Shown piece after piece: positions 1 to 8,893 of a DNA stretch of 33,869 bases. This DNA comes from Comamonas sp. lk. Its GTDB lineage: Bacteria; Pseudomonadota; Gammaproteobacteria; Burkholderiales; Burkholderiaceae_C. Location: NCBI GenBank assembly GCA_943324505.2, contig CALPLW020000007.1:1-33869 (forward strand), written 5' to 3'. A model generated the notes under the pieces. It did no database searches and was not told the origin of the DNA. It saw only the letters and a list, made by a program, of their open reading frames with translations. A program made the position numbers and the translations under genes. Every line of letters starts with the position of its first letter. The first letter of the stretch is position 1.

Positions 1-1275
1 CACACCTGAATACATGTCTTGCCGTAAAAATTCTTCCATTGATTCACGCATGGCAATCGCTTGGTCAATTTCAGGGTTTGAGCCAGCCTGATATGCACCA
101 ACCTGAATCAAGTCGACATTTTGCTGGTACAGCGACCACAGGCGTCGGACTCGATTGGCCATTTTCAAATCTGCAGGTGAAAGCAGGTTTTGCATGACGC
201 GCGAGATGGAGCCCGTCAGCTCGATGGCGGGGTAATGGGCCGCGTCAGCGAGCCTTCTTGACAACATCACCTGCCCATCTAGCGAAGCGCGGGCAATGTC
301 CACGATCGGATCATTCCCGTCATCACCTTCTGCCAAGACCGTGTAGATTGCAGTGATTGAGCCATGGCCATGGCGGCCAACGCCAGCGCGCTCGATCAGG
401 TTGGGTAACAAGGCGAACACGGAGGGTGGATAGCCCTTGGACGTCGGCGGTTCGCCAATGGCCAGCCCGATTTCTCGCTGCGCATGGGCAACCCGGGTCA
501 AGCTGTCCACCAGCATCAGAACATCACGGCCCTGGTCACGAAAATACTCGGCCACCACGTGTGACAAGTGTGCGGCCTTTAGCCGAAGCACCGGTGACAC
601 ATTGGCAGGCGCAGCAATCACAACGGCTTTGGCCAGCCCCTCAGGACCCAATGTCTCGTTAATAAAAGCCTGCACCTCTCGTCCACGTTCGCCAATCAGG
701 CCAATCACCACAACATCAGCTTTGGTAAACCGGGTCAGCATGCCAAGCAGAACGCTTTTGCCGACACCCGAGCCTGCTATAAGACCTACCCGCTGTCCGC
801 GTCCAAGCGTCAACAGCCCATTGATGGCCTTGACCCCGACATCCAGCACGCGGTCGATTGGGCCGCGCTCCATGGGATTAAGGGGCAGGCCCAACAGTCC
901 CAAAGTGTTGGTGCATGCCGGTTGTGGCTTGCCGTCGATCGCCTGCCCGCGCGCATCAATCACCCGACCTAGCAGCTCATCGCCCAACAACACATGATCG
1001 GTGTCACTCAAAACCCGGACCTTGTCCCCGGGGCCTATCCCCACCGGCTCCGCAAATGGCATCAGGAAAATGGTGCTGTCAGCGAAGCCGACTACTTCCG
1101 CCTCAATTCGTTTTCCGCTTTGGCCAATCACCTCACAGCAGGCGCCAACCGGTGCCATGATGCCGCGCGCCTCAAGCCTGAGGCCGACCAAGCGCACCAG
1201 CGTTCCGCTGCGCACCGGCCTTTGGGTATGTATTTTTGCAAGGGCCTGGTCGACCTCGGAATCAAAATCAAACAT
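1..1275 (-). CDS. fliI: Flagellar export ATPase FliI (3' end outside window)
   Basis: FliI is the F1-beta-like hexameric ATPase that, with FliH and FliJ, feeds substrates to the flagellar type III export gate at the cytoplasmic face. The reverse strand is open to the window edge and gives 425 codons of a family usually 440-480 residues long, so only the C-terminal tail is missing. A Walker A GSGVGKS lies at residues 168-174. The family stretch around GERGREV follows, and so does the conserved region with SITAIYTVLAEGDD. I chose ATG 1275, which overlaps the end of fliH (stop 1268-1270); ATG 1278 immediately before it is an equal alternative. It is the last visible gene of the fliE-F-G-H-I operon. 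fliJ would be expected just beyond position 1. Confidence 0.95.
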   Translation of the reverse strand, partial: MFDFDSEVDQALAKIHTQRPVRSGTLVRLVGLRLEARGIMAPVGACCEVIGQSGKRIEAEVVGFADSTIFLMPFAEPVGIGPGDKVRVLSDTDHVLLGDELLGRVIDARGQAIDGKPQPACTNTLGLLGLPLNPMERGPIDRVLDVGVKAINGLLTLGRGQRVGLIAGSGVGKSVLLGMLTRFTKADVVVIGLIGERGREVQAFINETLGPEGLAKAVVIAAPANVSPVLRLKAAHLSHVVAEYFRDQGRDVLMLVDSLTRVAHAQREIGLAIGEPPTSKGYPPSVFALLPNLIERAGVGRHGHGSITAIYTVLAEGDDGNDPIVDIARASLDGQVMLSRRLADAAHYPAIELTGSISRVMQNLLSPADLKMANRVRRLWSLYQQNVDLIQVGAYQAGSNPEIDQAIAMRESMEEFLRQDMYSGV

Positions 1276-2236
1276 CATCGTCTGCGCCCGAAACCAAAAC
1301 ATCCTGTGCTTCCACAGTGTGCCCACCAGAGACCTGTTGCCAAGCGACCTGTGATGCAGATTGCTCGACGGACGAGGCCCCATCGCCGACCAATGCGCTG
1401 CGGGCACGCCAACGGGGCTCATCAATTTGAAGTCCTTGCGCAAGCGCACTGAGTCGCTCACCAATCAGATCATCAACCAACGCATCATTTGCACTGGCTC
1501 GCACGCTCCCGGGCTGTAACGACGCATTGGCACGAATATTCGCGTCGATACCACCGCTCAAGCCACTGCGCTCCCGTAGTGTCCGCCAGACCTGCAGGTC
1601 GCTAGGAGATAGCTCCACCCGAACCATCGACGTATCATTCAGCGACAGTTCGTCCACGCATCGCTGCACCAAGCGGTCGATAGCACGCCCATCCAGCGCG
1701 AGTTCTGCCAAAACCAATTGCTCAGCCAAGTGCAGGGACAGGCGTTTGATCGGCTCGAAAAATACTGCCGGGCTTTGATGCAACGCATCGATCGCAGCCT
1801 CTACAGACTTGATCAAAGCGTGGTCAAGGGCGAGTTGTCGAGCCAGCTCACGGTCCATCTCAACCTGCATCTCGGAGCCGGCATCTTGCTTCCCTTGCTC
1901 GTAGCCTTCGCGACGAGCCTGCGCCAAGGCCGCTTCCGTCGCAACCGGCGTCGGCACTGGCGTAACCTCTACGTCGGGCGCATCTGCGATATCGGTAGCA
2001 AGTGCGCTGTCACCATCTGTGGTCAGTGAGGGTTGGGAGGGCAACAAGCGCAAGCTCTGGCTGTCGAAGTCGACCATATCAAATTGAGGTACAACTTCGG
2101 ATCGCCACTTAGAGGGCAAAAAACCCCCAGGTGGTGCCACCGGATGCAGTAGATCAACCGCCTGCCATACACGCGCCGGACGCACTACCAATTGGCGTGA
2201 GTTATTCACTACAGTCACCAGCTGGTTACTAGACAT
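1268..2236 (-). CDS. fliH: Flagellar assembly protein FliH
   Basis: FliH is the stator-like regulator of FliI that tethers the ATPase to the export gate and the C ring. The call rests on position between fliG and fliI and on the C-terminal half (from about residue 140), a charged helical region with the family's hydrophobic pattern (HLAEQLVLAELALDG, then VELSPSDLQVW). The open frame extends upstream to 2380, but that part is a shadow of fliG. I start at ATG 2236 (MSSNQL...), which overlaps the fliG stop by 8 bases and gives 322 residues. The N-terminal ~130 residues are Pro/Ala/Thr-rich and poorly conserved, as in other FliH proteins. The 3' end overlaps the fliI start, consistent with translational coupling. 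Confidence 0.88.
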   Translation of the reverse strand: MSSNQLVTVVNNSRQLVVRPARVWQAVDLLHPVAPPGGFLPSKWRSEVVPQFDMVDFDSQSLRLLPSQPSLTTDGDSALATDIADAPDVEVTPVPTPVATEAALAQARREGYEQGKQDAGSEMQVEMDRELARQLALDHALIKSVEAAIDALHQSPAVFFEPIKRLSLHLAEQLVLAELALDGRAIDRLVQRCVDELSLNDTSMVRVELSPSDLQVWRTLRERSGLSGGIDANIRANASLQPGSVRASANDALVDDLIGERLSALAQGLQIDEPRWRARSALVGDGASSVEQSASQVAWQQVSGGHTVEAQDVLVSGADDDV

Positions 2237-3296
2237 AGTCAGCACCGCCACCCAACACCAAATCGCCAGCATCCGCCAGTTTGCGCGCAGTGCGCATGAT
2301 GGTTTTTTGCGCCAGCTCAACATCAGACAGGCGCATGGGGCCCTTGGCCTCCATGTCATCCTTGAACATGCCCCTGGCACGTTCGGACATATTGCTGAAA
2401 AACTTGTCCTTCACCGGATCGCTCGCGCCTTTGAGCGCAATCATCATCTGGTCTGGATCAACATTGCGCATAATGACTTGGATACCTTTATTGTCTACGC
2501 TGACCAGATTTTCAAAAGTGAACATGTTGTCCTGAATTTTTTGCATCAGATCAGCATCCAAGTTTCGCAAGCCACCCATCACCGAGGCCTCGAGCGCAGA
2601 TTTGGTAAGGTTCAAAATATTGGCGGCCGCCTTGATACCGCCAAAACTCGACGACTTGGCCGAGGAGTTATTGGAGAACTGCTTTTTCATGATGGCCTCA
2701 AGTTCCTCCATGGCAGAGGGCTGCACCGTCTCCAGCTTGGCCACACGCTGTATAACTTCGGCGCGCGAATCTGGTGGTAAAAAGTTCAAAACATCCGCTG
2801 CGACTACATTCTCCAACACCGACAGAATAATGGCGACCACTTGGGGGTGTTCACCCTGAATCATGTCGGCAATAGACCTGGCATCCATCCAAGCCAATAT
2901 ATCAAGACCCTTGCTGCTGTGCCCGGGGTTGATACGCCCCAAAACAGACGCGGCCTTGTCATTGCCTAAAGCACGCTTGAACACCTTTTCCACGTAATCG
3001 GCAGTTCCTAAACCCAGGCTGGTTTGGCGCTTGATGGTGGCGACAAATTCATCCAGCACGGCGTTCACCGCCTCTTGGGAAAGTTCAGCAACCTGAACCA
3101 TGGCCATGCCAAGCGCCTGAACTTCCTTCGGGTTGAGGAAACGGATGATGTCCGCTGCCTGCTCTTCACCCAACAGAAGCATGAGGACCGCCGCACGTTG
3201 GGTGCTGGTTACATTTTGGAGCTCTCGCTGAAGCGCCTCATTGTTGCCGCCTGACGGCACGCCAACTGTTCCAGCTATGTTTGCTTCATCAGCCAT
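2229..3296 (-). CDS. fliG: Flagellar motor switch protein FliG
   Basis: FliG is the rotor protein that links FliF to FliM and contacts the MotA stator to make torque. The 355-residue product is close to the family's usual length of about 330-345. The N-terminal FliF-binding region has RAAVLMLLLGEEQAADI. The middle domain carries the hallmark EHPQ motif (GEHPQVVAIILS). The C-terminal torque domain contains the charged helix region ending SERARGMFKDDMEA and the downstream KTIMRTARKLADAG. The start ATG 3296 has a good ribosome site (CTGGAGC) on the minus strand. The gene sits 22 bases after fliF and overlaps fliH by 8 bases, so it is inside the operon. Confidence 0.97.
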   Translation of the reverse strand: MADEANIAGTVGVPSGGNNEALQRELQNVTSTQRAAVLMLLLGEEQAADIIRFLNPKEVQALGMAMVQVAELSQEAVNAVLDEFVATIKRQTSLGLGTADYVEKVFKRALGNDKAASVLGRINPGHSSKGLDILAWMDARSIADMIQGEHPQVVAIILSVLENVVAADVLNFLPPDSRAEVIQRVAKLETVQPSAMEELEAIMKKQFSNNSSAKSSSFGGIKAAANILNLTKSALEASVMGGLRNLDADLMQKIQDNMFTFENLVSVDNKGIQVIMRNVDPDQMMIALKGASDPVKDKFFSNMSERARGMFKDDMEAKGPMRLSDVELAQKTIMRTARKLADAGDLVLGGGADYV

Positions 3297-3318
3297 TATT
3301 TTTGCTCCAGGAGTAACA

Positions 3319-5226
3319 TCAACCCGGCTTGATCATGCCCTTGAATACGCTTGCCACACGCGCTGAGTCGTCGGACACGATCATGCGTATCAATGCGACT
3401 TTGTCATCGTAGGTATTGGCCGTATCCAGCATTTCTGCGGAGATATTTGATTTCTTCGCTTTCATTTTTGCTTTCATTTCCTCGAGCGTCTCCGATGCCG
3501 ACAGTTCCTTTTCACCAACATCCCCTGCGGCTTTTGCCTGAGACTCCACCTCCAGCGCCAGCGCTTCGTTTTGTGCCAACTGCAAGTTCGTTGCCGCGCT
3601 CTCCGCAGCCTCCTTGTCGCGGTTAAGCAGATGCATCACCACCGGACGGATCACCAACAAGGAGAACAGCACAAACACCAGGCCAAGGAAAGCCGACTTG
3701 ATGTTGGTGATCACTGCCTCATCCTTGTGCCAGGGCACTGTCAGATCAAGTGGCGCCTCGATTTCAAACTTGGCCTGCACGACGTTGACGACGTCTTTTC
3801 GCGCCTCGTCGAAGCCCACTACGCCCTGCACCAGTTGTTGCATGCGTTCCACCTCGTCCTCCGTGTAGGGATTCGGCTTGGCCGGTTGCTCTTCACCCTT
3901 CTCATTCTTGGGCTGTGCGACGGGCGGTCTTTCGTTGATAACGACCGCGACACTGAGGCGTTGAACTGTTCCGCTAGCGCTTTTGATATGACGCACGGAG
4001 CGATCGATTTCGTAGTTACGGGTAGTCCGTGCTGCTACTGTCGTCCTCTCGTCAGCCGCTGCAGCCTGGGGTGGTGTTGCAGCAGTGTTGAGCGACGTTG
4101 TCGGTGCCGCTGGTGCAGTATTTGACAGAGTGCCAGGGACACCGCTGGATTCTTTAGCGCTGTTTCGGTCTTCGCTGGTAACCTCAGAGCGGGTTTTGGG
4201 GCCTTTGCCTTGCGTATCAAAGTCTTCCAAGGTGGTTTCAGTTTGACTGAAATCCAGCATCAAATTGACCTGGGAACGGACATTGGCTTCACCAACAATT
4301 GGAGACAAGATCTGCATCACTCGCTGACGGTAGAGTTCCTCCATCGCCTGCTTGTGCTTGGTCTGACCTGCATTCATGCCCATTGATGCATCCGAATCTG
4401 AGTCAGTCATCAGCTTGCCAACGTTGTCCACAACGGTCACATTCTGAGGGGTCAACAAAGGTATGCTGGACGACACCAAATGAACAATGGCCTGTACCTG
4501 CATGGGACTGACGCTGCGGCCATTTTGCGGTGTCAAAACGACCGAGGCCTTTGGCGGCACGCGGTCGCGCACAAAGACCGATGGCTTGCTGGTCGCCAGG
4601 TGAACTCGTGCAGACTGAATCGAATCAATCTGCTGGATACTGCGTGCCAATTCCTGCTCTACCGCAGAGGTGTAACGCACCTGCTCCATGAACTGACTGG
4701 TCGTCATAGCGGACTGATCTTTCAGGCTGTCCAAACCGGTCGCTGCAGTTTTCGGAAGTCCCTTGGAGGCAAGAAAAATACGAGCCTCGTGGTATCGGCT
4801 CGCTGGTACTGTAATTTGACCCGTTCCCGAGTCAATGACCGGCTTGAACTCGCCAGTTCGTAGCGCTTCAAAGACGGCCTGCTGGTCGCCTTCGGTCGCA
4901 CCCATGGCCACCGGCCTGTATTTTGGCGCGTTCACCATGGTGTACGCCGCCGCAAACACCAAAAGCATCAGGGCAATGACAATCAAGGGCAGGGACTTTT
5001 TGATGACCGGCTGGTTAAACACCTCTTTAATTGGTCCAAACAGGCCCGAGCTATCGGCCAGCGCCACACTGCCACCGAGATAGTTCGTACTCAGACCGTT
5101 AGCGGGCCCCGCCTGACCTTCTGAATTAGACCGGCGGTCACGCCCGGACCTTGTGGTCAGTGCACGTACCTCGTCGGAACCCGGGAGCATAGTGCCGTCT
5201 GGTGCTGTTGCGGTTGCAGTCGCCAT
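3319..5226 (-). CDS. fliF: Flagellar MS-ring protein FliF
   Basis: FliF forms the MS ring in the inner membrane, the foundation of the basal body. At 635 residues it is longer than the usual 540-570. The extra length is an Ala/Thr- and Arg-rich N-terminal extension of about 60 residues and a long low-complexity periplasmic loop. A first membrane segment lies near residues 78-98 (LPLIVIALMLLVFAAAY). The YscJ/FliF ring-building motifs follow (AVFEALRTGEFKPV, then ARVHLATSKPSVFVRD). A second membrane segment lies near residue 520 (SAFLGLVFVLFSLLVI). The C-terminal tail (YDDKVALIRMIVSDDSARVA) is the FliG-binding site. It lies between fliE and fliG in the standard order. Confidence 0.97.
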   Translation of the reverse strand: MATATATAPDGTMLPGSDEVRALTTRSGRDRRSNSEGQAGPANGLSTNYLGGSVALADSSGLFGPIKEVFNQPVIKKSLPLIVIALMLLVFAAAYTMVNAPKYRPVAMGATEGDQQAVFEALRTGEFKPVIDSGTGQITVPASRYHEARIFLASKGLPKTAATGLDSLKDQSAMTTSQFMEQVRYTSAVEQELARSIQQIDSIQSARVHLATSKPSVFVRDRVPPKASVVLTPQNGRSVSPMQVQAIVHLVSSSIPLLTPQNVTVVDNVGKLMTDSDSDASMGMNAGQTKHKQAMEELYRQRVMQILSPIVGEANVRSQVNLMLDFSQTETTLEDFDTQGKGPKTRSEVTSEDRNSAKESSGVPGTLSNTAPAAPTTSLNTAATPPQAAAADERTTVAARTTRNYEIDRSVRHIKSASGTVQRLSVAVVINERPPVAQPKNEKGEEQPAKPNPYTEDEVERMQQLVQGVVGFDEARKDVVNVVQAKFEIEAPLDLTVPWHKDEAVITNIKSAFLGLVFVLFSLLVIRPVVMHLLNRDKEAAESAATNLQLAQNEALALEVESQAKAAGDVGEKELSASETLEEMKAKMKAKKSNISAEMLDTANTYDDKVALIRMIVSDDSARVASVFKGMIKPG

Positions 5227-5271
5227 AGTTGAGTCTTTCAGCGCAGAATATTACTTAGATGTCAGCCAGGA

Positions 5272-5610
5272 TCAAACCGGCATGTTCATCACTTCTTCGT
5301 AGGCCTTGAGGACCTTGTTACGAACCTGTAGCGTGGTCTCGAAGGCCAATGATGACTTTTGCATCTTGAGCACAAGATCCGTTAAGGGCACGGCTTCACC
5401 ACGCTCAAAGGCCTGGGCCGCCTGGCTGGATTCGACCTGCATGTCGTTGGTTTGGTTAACCGCGTTGCGCACCATCTCTGAAAAATCGCTTTTAGGTGCA
5501 GCAATGCCAGCAATGGACTGCTCGTCAAGACCGCCCGCCTGGGCGGCGTGGATTTGCATGGTCTTGAGCATGGAAGCAATATTTGCGGCCGAGGTAGCTC
5601 GTTCAATCAT
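5272..5610 (-). CDS. fliE: Flagellar hook-basal body protein FliE
   Basis: FliE is the small adaptor between the MS ring and the proximal rod and is exported early by the flagellar type III system. The 112-residue product has normal family length. It carries the conserved C-terminal block LTDLVLKMQKSSLAFETTLQ followed by VRNKVLKAYEEVMNMPV, which resembles other rod proteins. The start ATG 5610 is preceded on the minus strand by AAGGAAAC. The gene lies 36 bases after the bEBP and 45 before fliF. I see no separate sigma-54 motif in the short gap upstream, so transcription probably comes from the promoter at 7208-7222. Confidence 0.96.
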   Translation of the reverse strand: MIERATSAANIASMLKTMQIHAAQAGGLDEQSIAGIAAPKSDFSEMVRNAVNQTNDMQVESSQAAQAFERGEAVPLTDLVLKMQKSSLAFETTLQVRNKVLKAYEEVMNMPV

Positions 5611-5646
5611 GATGTTTCCTTAAAGAGGGGTGAATGCTGCAGGCTA

Positions 5647-7146
5647 TCAAGCGCTGGCCATTTGCCCGGGGCTGTGATCCCGCAACTGCGCCAACTTGTA
5701 GCGCAAAGTCCGGGGACTGATTCCCAGTTTTTGCGCCGCCTCAACTCTGTTTTTTGACGTCTCAAGCGCCGACATGATCACGTGGTTTTCGCTCTGCTTG
5801 ACCACCGCCTGTAACTTACTTCGGCCGACTAGATCCACGTCGCGGTAGGCCAAGGAGCTCTTCGTCTCTGCTGAAAAAAGTTCCACCGGAGAAGGAAACT
5901 CCGTCGACTCCTGCAACATGTCGAGCATGCCTGCAGGATCCGGGGCGTCGTCAAACATCAGGTGATGCGCATCAATGTGCCGGTCTGGGCAAAGCACCAT
6001 GGCTCTTTGGACAACGTTCTCTATCTCGCGAACATTTCCTGGCCATTCATAGGACAGCAGACAGGCTTGGGCAGCCGGGCTCACTGTCCAGGCTTGATCG
6101 CCTCGCTGGTGGCGAGCCAGCACACGCGCCACAAGGGGCAAAATATCACCGCGTCGCTCTGCGACCGGCGGGACACGCAACTTGAATGTGCTCAAGCGAA
6201 AATAAAGATCTTCACGGAATTCCCGCCGCTCGATGGCCAAACGCAGGTTCTTGTTGGTCGCCGCAATAACACGAACATCCAAAGCAACCGCACGTTCACT
6301 GCCCAGTTTGACGAGGCTGCGCTCCTGCAAGACCCGCAATAGCTTGGCCTGAAGTCCAATGGGCAGGTCACCTACCTCATCCAGAAAAATCGTACCGCCT
6401 TGCGCTTGTTCAAACATGCCCCGATGGTCCTTGACCGCGCCGGTGAATGCGCCCTTTTCATGGCCAAACAGCATGTCCTCAATCATGTGCTCCGGCAAGG
6501 CGGCACAATTCAAACCTATGAACGGACCTCCTTGCGACGGCGAGGACTCATGCAGAACGCGCGCGAGAACCTCCTTGCCTGAACCGGTAGGTCCCTCAAG
6601 CAGCACGGTCACCTGCGCTTGTGCCACGCGCTGTGCCAAAGCCAGTAACTTGATACTGACCGGATCGACGAAAACCACGCTTCTTACCGCATCCCGCGGC
6701 GCTGCTGCGCTAGGCAACTGCCTGGGTTGAACGGGGCTCACCGCGGGGATACGGGCGTTCGATACTAAATCTTCGTATCGTCCATTTGCACAAGCTAGCG
6801 CATCGCGCCACGCCTCAACAGACCAGTCGTCGGCAGCCAGCACGTGACAAGCACCATGGCGCATAGCGGCAACAGCCAGCTCAAGATTCTTCCGCTCAAC
6901 ACGGCAGATCACCACCAGCTTGGAATGGGTGTTCCTGAACGTTTCCCATATTTCCTTCAACAGCTCAATGTCAGAGCCCAGGCCCAAAACCAAAAGCGCA
7001 GGCTCAATATCCCGCCGTTTCAGCGCGCTTCCCAGTTCATCAAATGTGCGAACCATGGATATCGAGACGCCCGCCTGATCCAACAGCGTCTGCTCGGTAG
7101 GCTTGAGCGAACGAAAAGGGTCTAGCCAGAGGGCTGTGAAAGACAT
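5647..7146 (-). CDS. FleR/FlrC-like sigma-54 activator with degenerate receiver
   Basis: This is a bacterial enhancer-binding protein that uses ATP hydrolysis to open sigma-54 promoters. Its position directly before fliE matches fleR in Pseudomonas and flrC in Vibrio. Residues 1-120 have the outline of a receiver domain but lack its chemistry: the strand that should carry the phosphoacceptor Asp reads LLVLGLGSD. The AAA+ domain is complete, with Walker A GPTGSGKE (185-192), GAFTGA (232-237), Walker B IFLDEVGD and the WPGNVREIEN block. The C-terminus is a Fis-type helix-turn-helix (VEAAQKLGISPRTLRYKL). I chose ATG 7146 (MSFTALW), because the open frame upstream covers the sigma-54 promoter itself. 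No sensor kinase gene (fleS/flrB) is adjacent. Regulation is probably by promoter strength or protein contact rather than phosphorylation. Confidence 0.87.
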   Translation of the reverse strand: MSFTALWLDPFRSLKPTEQTLLDQAGVSISMVRTFDELGSALKRRDIEPALLVLGLGSDIELLKEIWETFRNTHSKLVVICRVERKNLELAVAAMRHGACHVLAADDWSVEAWRDALACANGRYEDLVSNARIPAVSPVQPRQLPSAAAPRDAVRSVVFVDPVSIKLLALAQRVAQAQVTVLLEGPTGSGKEVLARVLHESSPSQGGPFIGLNCAALPEHMIEDMLFGHEKGAFTGAVKDHRGMFEQAQGGTIFLDEVGDLPIGLQAKLLRVLQERSLVKLGSERAVALDVRVIAATNKNLRLAIERREFREDLYFRLSTFKLRVPPVAERRGDILPLVARVLARHQRGDQAWTVSPAAQACLLSYEWPGNVREIENVVQRAMVLCPDRHIDAHHLMFDDAPDPAGMLDMLQESTEFPSPVELFSAETKSSLAYRDVDLVGRSKLQAVVKQSENHVIMSALETSKNRVEAAQKLGISPRTLRYKLAQLRDHSPGQMASA

Positions 7147-7207
7147 TGTGTTGTCGCAATCTTGGAACGGTGTTAGTCGGATGAACGTCATTGACCGCAA
7201 TGTCTGA

Positions 7208-7222
7208 GCAAGACATGTGCCA
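7208..7222 (-). promoter_or_regulatory. Sigma-54 promoter for the bEBP-fliEFGHI operon
   Basis: Read on the minus strand, the site is TGGCAC-ATGTC-TTGC. It matches the -24/-12 consensus (TGGCAC N5 TTGC) at every conserved base with exact spacing. A start site about 11-12 bases downstream (near 7197) leaves a leader of about 50 bases to ATG 7146. An inverted repeat lies immediately upstream (7230-7245). Confidence 0.85.
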
Positions 7223-7229
7223 AGCCACA

Positions 7230-7245
7230 TGTCGACTTATCGACA
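7230..7245. promoter_or_regulatory. Inverted repeat, candidate bEBP binding site
   Basis: TGTCGA-CTTA-TCGACA is a perfect 6-base inverted repeat. Its proximal arm is 7 bases upstream of the -24 element. Its 14-base core GTCGACTTATCGAC matches 9 of 14 bases of the FleQ box as I remember it (GTCAATAAATTGAC). It shares the core CGAC-NN-ATCG with a site upstream of flhA (15548-15557). The role as an activator site is inference. Confidence 0.5.
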
Positions 7246-7378
7246 GCATGACATCAATGTGTCTGGGGGCTCGCTGGAATCTGTAGCCAAGGGGCGAAGT
7301 TACCGCTTATTCATCACCGGTTGAAACATCGGCACAGACAAACGACAATGTCAGAAACATCCAATACCTCAATCCAGC

Positions 7379-7885
7379 ATGTCGAAAACCACAACCGCAC
7401 TTCTTGTGCTCCTGCTGCTCATCGCCAAACCCGCCCATGTTGCTGCGGGACCTTGGGAGGAAGGGTACGCCGCCTACCAGCGCAAGGATTACACCTTGGC
7501 GGTGGAAAAGTGGCGAGTGGTCGCACAAGCCGGCAAAGCCGAGGCGCAGTCCCTGCTGGGCCAGATGTATTTTTTTGGTCAGGGCGTCAAGCAGGACTAT
7601 CCTCAGGCCATTACCTGGCTGCGTTTAGCAGCCGCCCAGGGCGAGGCCAAGGCCCAGTTCAAATTAGGCGCCATGCATGAAAATGGCCAGGGTTTTACGC
7701 GAGACAATATGAGAGCGGCCATCTGGTACACCCTGGCAGCAAAGCAGGGCCACCCACAGGCCAATGATGCATTGCAGCTCGTTTCTGCAGGCTTGTCGCC
7801 TAAAGAGAGCGCCTTGGCCAGTCGTTTGGCGCAAACCTGCATCAAGCGCGCCTTTAAGGACTGCGAATCGGTGTTCAGTCCCTGA
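7379..7885 (+). CDS. Secreted small Sel1-repeat protein beside motB (MotX-like candidate)
   Basis: A 168-residue protein with an N-terminal signal peptide (hydrophobic core LLVLLLLIA, Ala-rich cleavage region near residue 23), so probably periplasmic. It has about three Sel1-type helical repeats (GQMYFFGQGVKQDYPQAITW; LGAMHENGQGFTRDNMRAAIW) and a C-terminal tail with two Cys residues (TCIKRAFKDC). Sel1 repeats are alpha/alpha scaffolds for protein binding. Its 3' end overlaps the convergent motB end by 11 bases. Vibrio MotX, a T-ring stator factor, is also a small secreted Sel1 protein, so a motor role is possible. Such proteins are also common in Burkholderiales with other roles. No strong ribosome site precedes ATG 7379. 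Confidence 0.8.
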   Translation: MSKTTTALLVLLLLIAKPAHVAAGPWEEGYAAYQRKDYTLAVEKWRVVAQAGKAEAQSLLGQMYFFGQGVKQDYPQAITWLRLAAAQGEAKAQFKLGAMHENGQGFTRDNMRAAIWYTLAAKQGHPQANDALQLVSAGLSPKESALASRLAQTCIKRAFKDCESVFSP

Positions 7886-8891
7886 ACTTCACCGTGATGC
7901 TGATACGGCGATTGCGAGGGTCCTTGGGGTCGTTCGGGTTGTAGGGCGCGGTATCTGCAACGCCCTCAATTTGCGTGAACCGGTCGGCCTTGATGCCGCT
8001 TTTTTCCAACATTGCACGAGTAGACTCTGCCCGTTCGGCGGACAAAGACCAGTTGTTGCGGCCATCTTTACCTGCAAATGCGACGCTGTCCGTGTGGCCA
8101 CGCACACTGATCTTGTTGTCAGTGGACGCCAAAGAACGGGCAATTTCTGTCATCAAAGCCTGCGCCTTCGGTTGCAACTTGGTGCTGCCAAGAGGAAACA
8201 TGGCGAAGTCCGCCTTATCTATGACTTCGATCCGAAGCCCTTCTTTCTCACGGACAAACTGCACCTGGGTCTGCAGCTGCTCCAGATTCGGGTTCGCTGC
8301 GAGCTGCTCTTTGACCTCTTTCTCCATTTTGTCAAAATTGGCTTTGTCAGCCTCTGCAGAGGCCTGTTTGCTCTCTGCTTTGGTCTGCGCATCGTTGTCA
8401 CGCGCATTTTCGCTATTGGGAGATGGTTCGTTTTCAGTGGGCCCGCCCTCAGAGCGCGGTGTGACCATCTGCATCAGGGCAGTCTGTTTGGCGGTGTAGG
8501 GGAAGCCATCCGGATCAATGATTGACTTACCACCGAACAGCCCATTCGAGCCGGCCAGCGCTCCGATTTGTACTTGCGCCGTCGAACTAGACGGGGTGAA
8601 AAAGTCGGCCACACTTTTTCTCTGAGTCTCTTGGCTGGCACCCAAAATCCACATCAACAGGAAAAAAGCCATCATAGCCGTCATCATGTCGGCCAGCGCA
8701 ATCTTCCATCCACCACCATGCGCGCCAGCGTGGCCTGGCATGATTTTCTTGATCACGATGATCGGCGCCAGCGCAGCCTCTCCCGGAGGGGACTCCTCTG
8801 GCGCTGCCGTGGGCGCCAACGCCTGGGATGTGCCTGTTACTTCGGCCTCTGGATCTGCTGGAGCCTGAGCGTCTGCGGCTTGGGTTGCCAT
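7875..8891 (-). CDS. motB: Flagellar motor stator protein MotB
   Basis: MotB pairs with MotA as the ion-conducting stator and anchors it to peptidoglycan. The 338-residue product has a Pro/Ala-rich cytosolic N-terminus of about 60 residues, longer than usual. One membrane helix follows, with the essential proton-carrying Asp68 (ALADMMTAMMAFFLLMW). A charged periplasmic linker (about 150-200, Lys/Glu/Ala-rich) leads to the C-terminal OmpA-like peptidoglycan-binding domain (ISVRGHTDSVAFAG, then NNWSLSAERAESTRAML and NRRISITV). The ATG lies 2 bases after the motA stop, so the two are coupled. The C-terminal coding end overlaps the convergent Sel1 gene. Confidence 0.96.
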   Translation of the reverse strand: MATQAADAQAPADPEAEVTGTSQALAPTAAPEESPPGEAALAPIIVIKKIMPGHAGAHGGGWKIALADMMTAMMAFFLLMWILGASQETQRKSVADFFTPSSSTAQVQIGALAGSNGLFGGKSIIDPDGFPYTAKQTALMQMVTPRSEGGPTENEPSPNSENARDNDAQTKAESKQASAEADKANFDKMEKEVKEQLAANPNLEQLQTQVQFVREKEGLRIEVIDKADFAMFPLGSTKLQPKAQALMTEIARSLASTDNKISVRGHTDSVAFAGKDGRNNWSLSAERAESTRAMLEKSGIKADRFTQIEGVADTAPYNPNDPKDPRNRRISITVKFRD

Positions 8892-8893
8892 GC

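Noticed and set aside
1-1452. Plus-strand ORFs over the left edge
   Set aside because: They are antisense shadows of fliI and fliH, whose reverse-strand products show clear family motifs.
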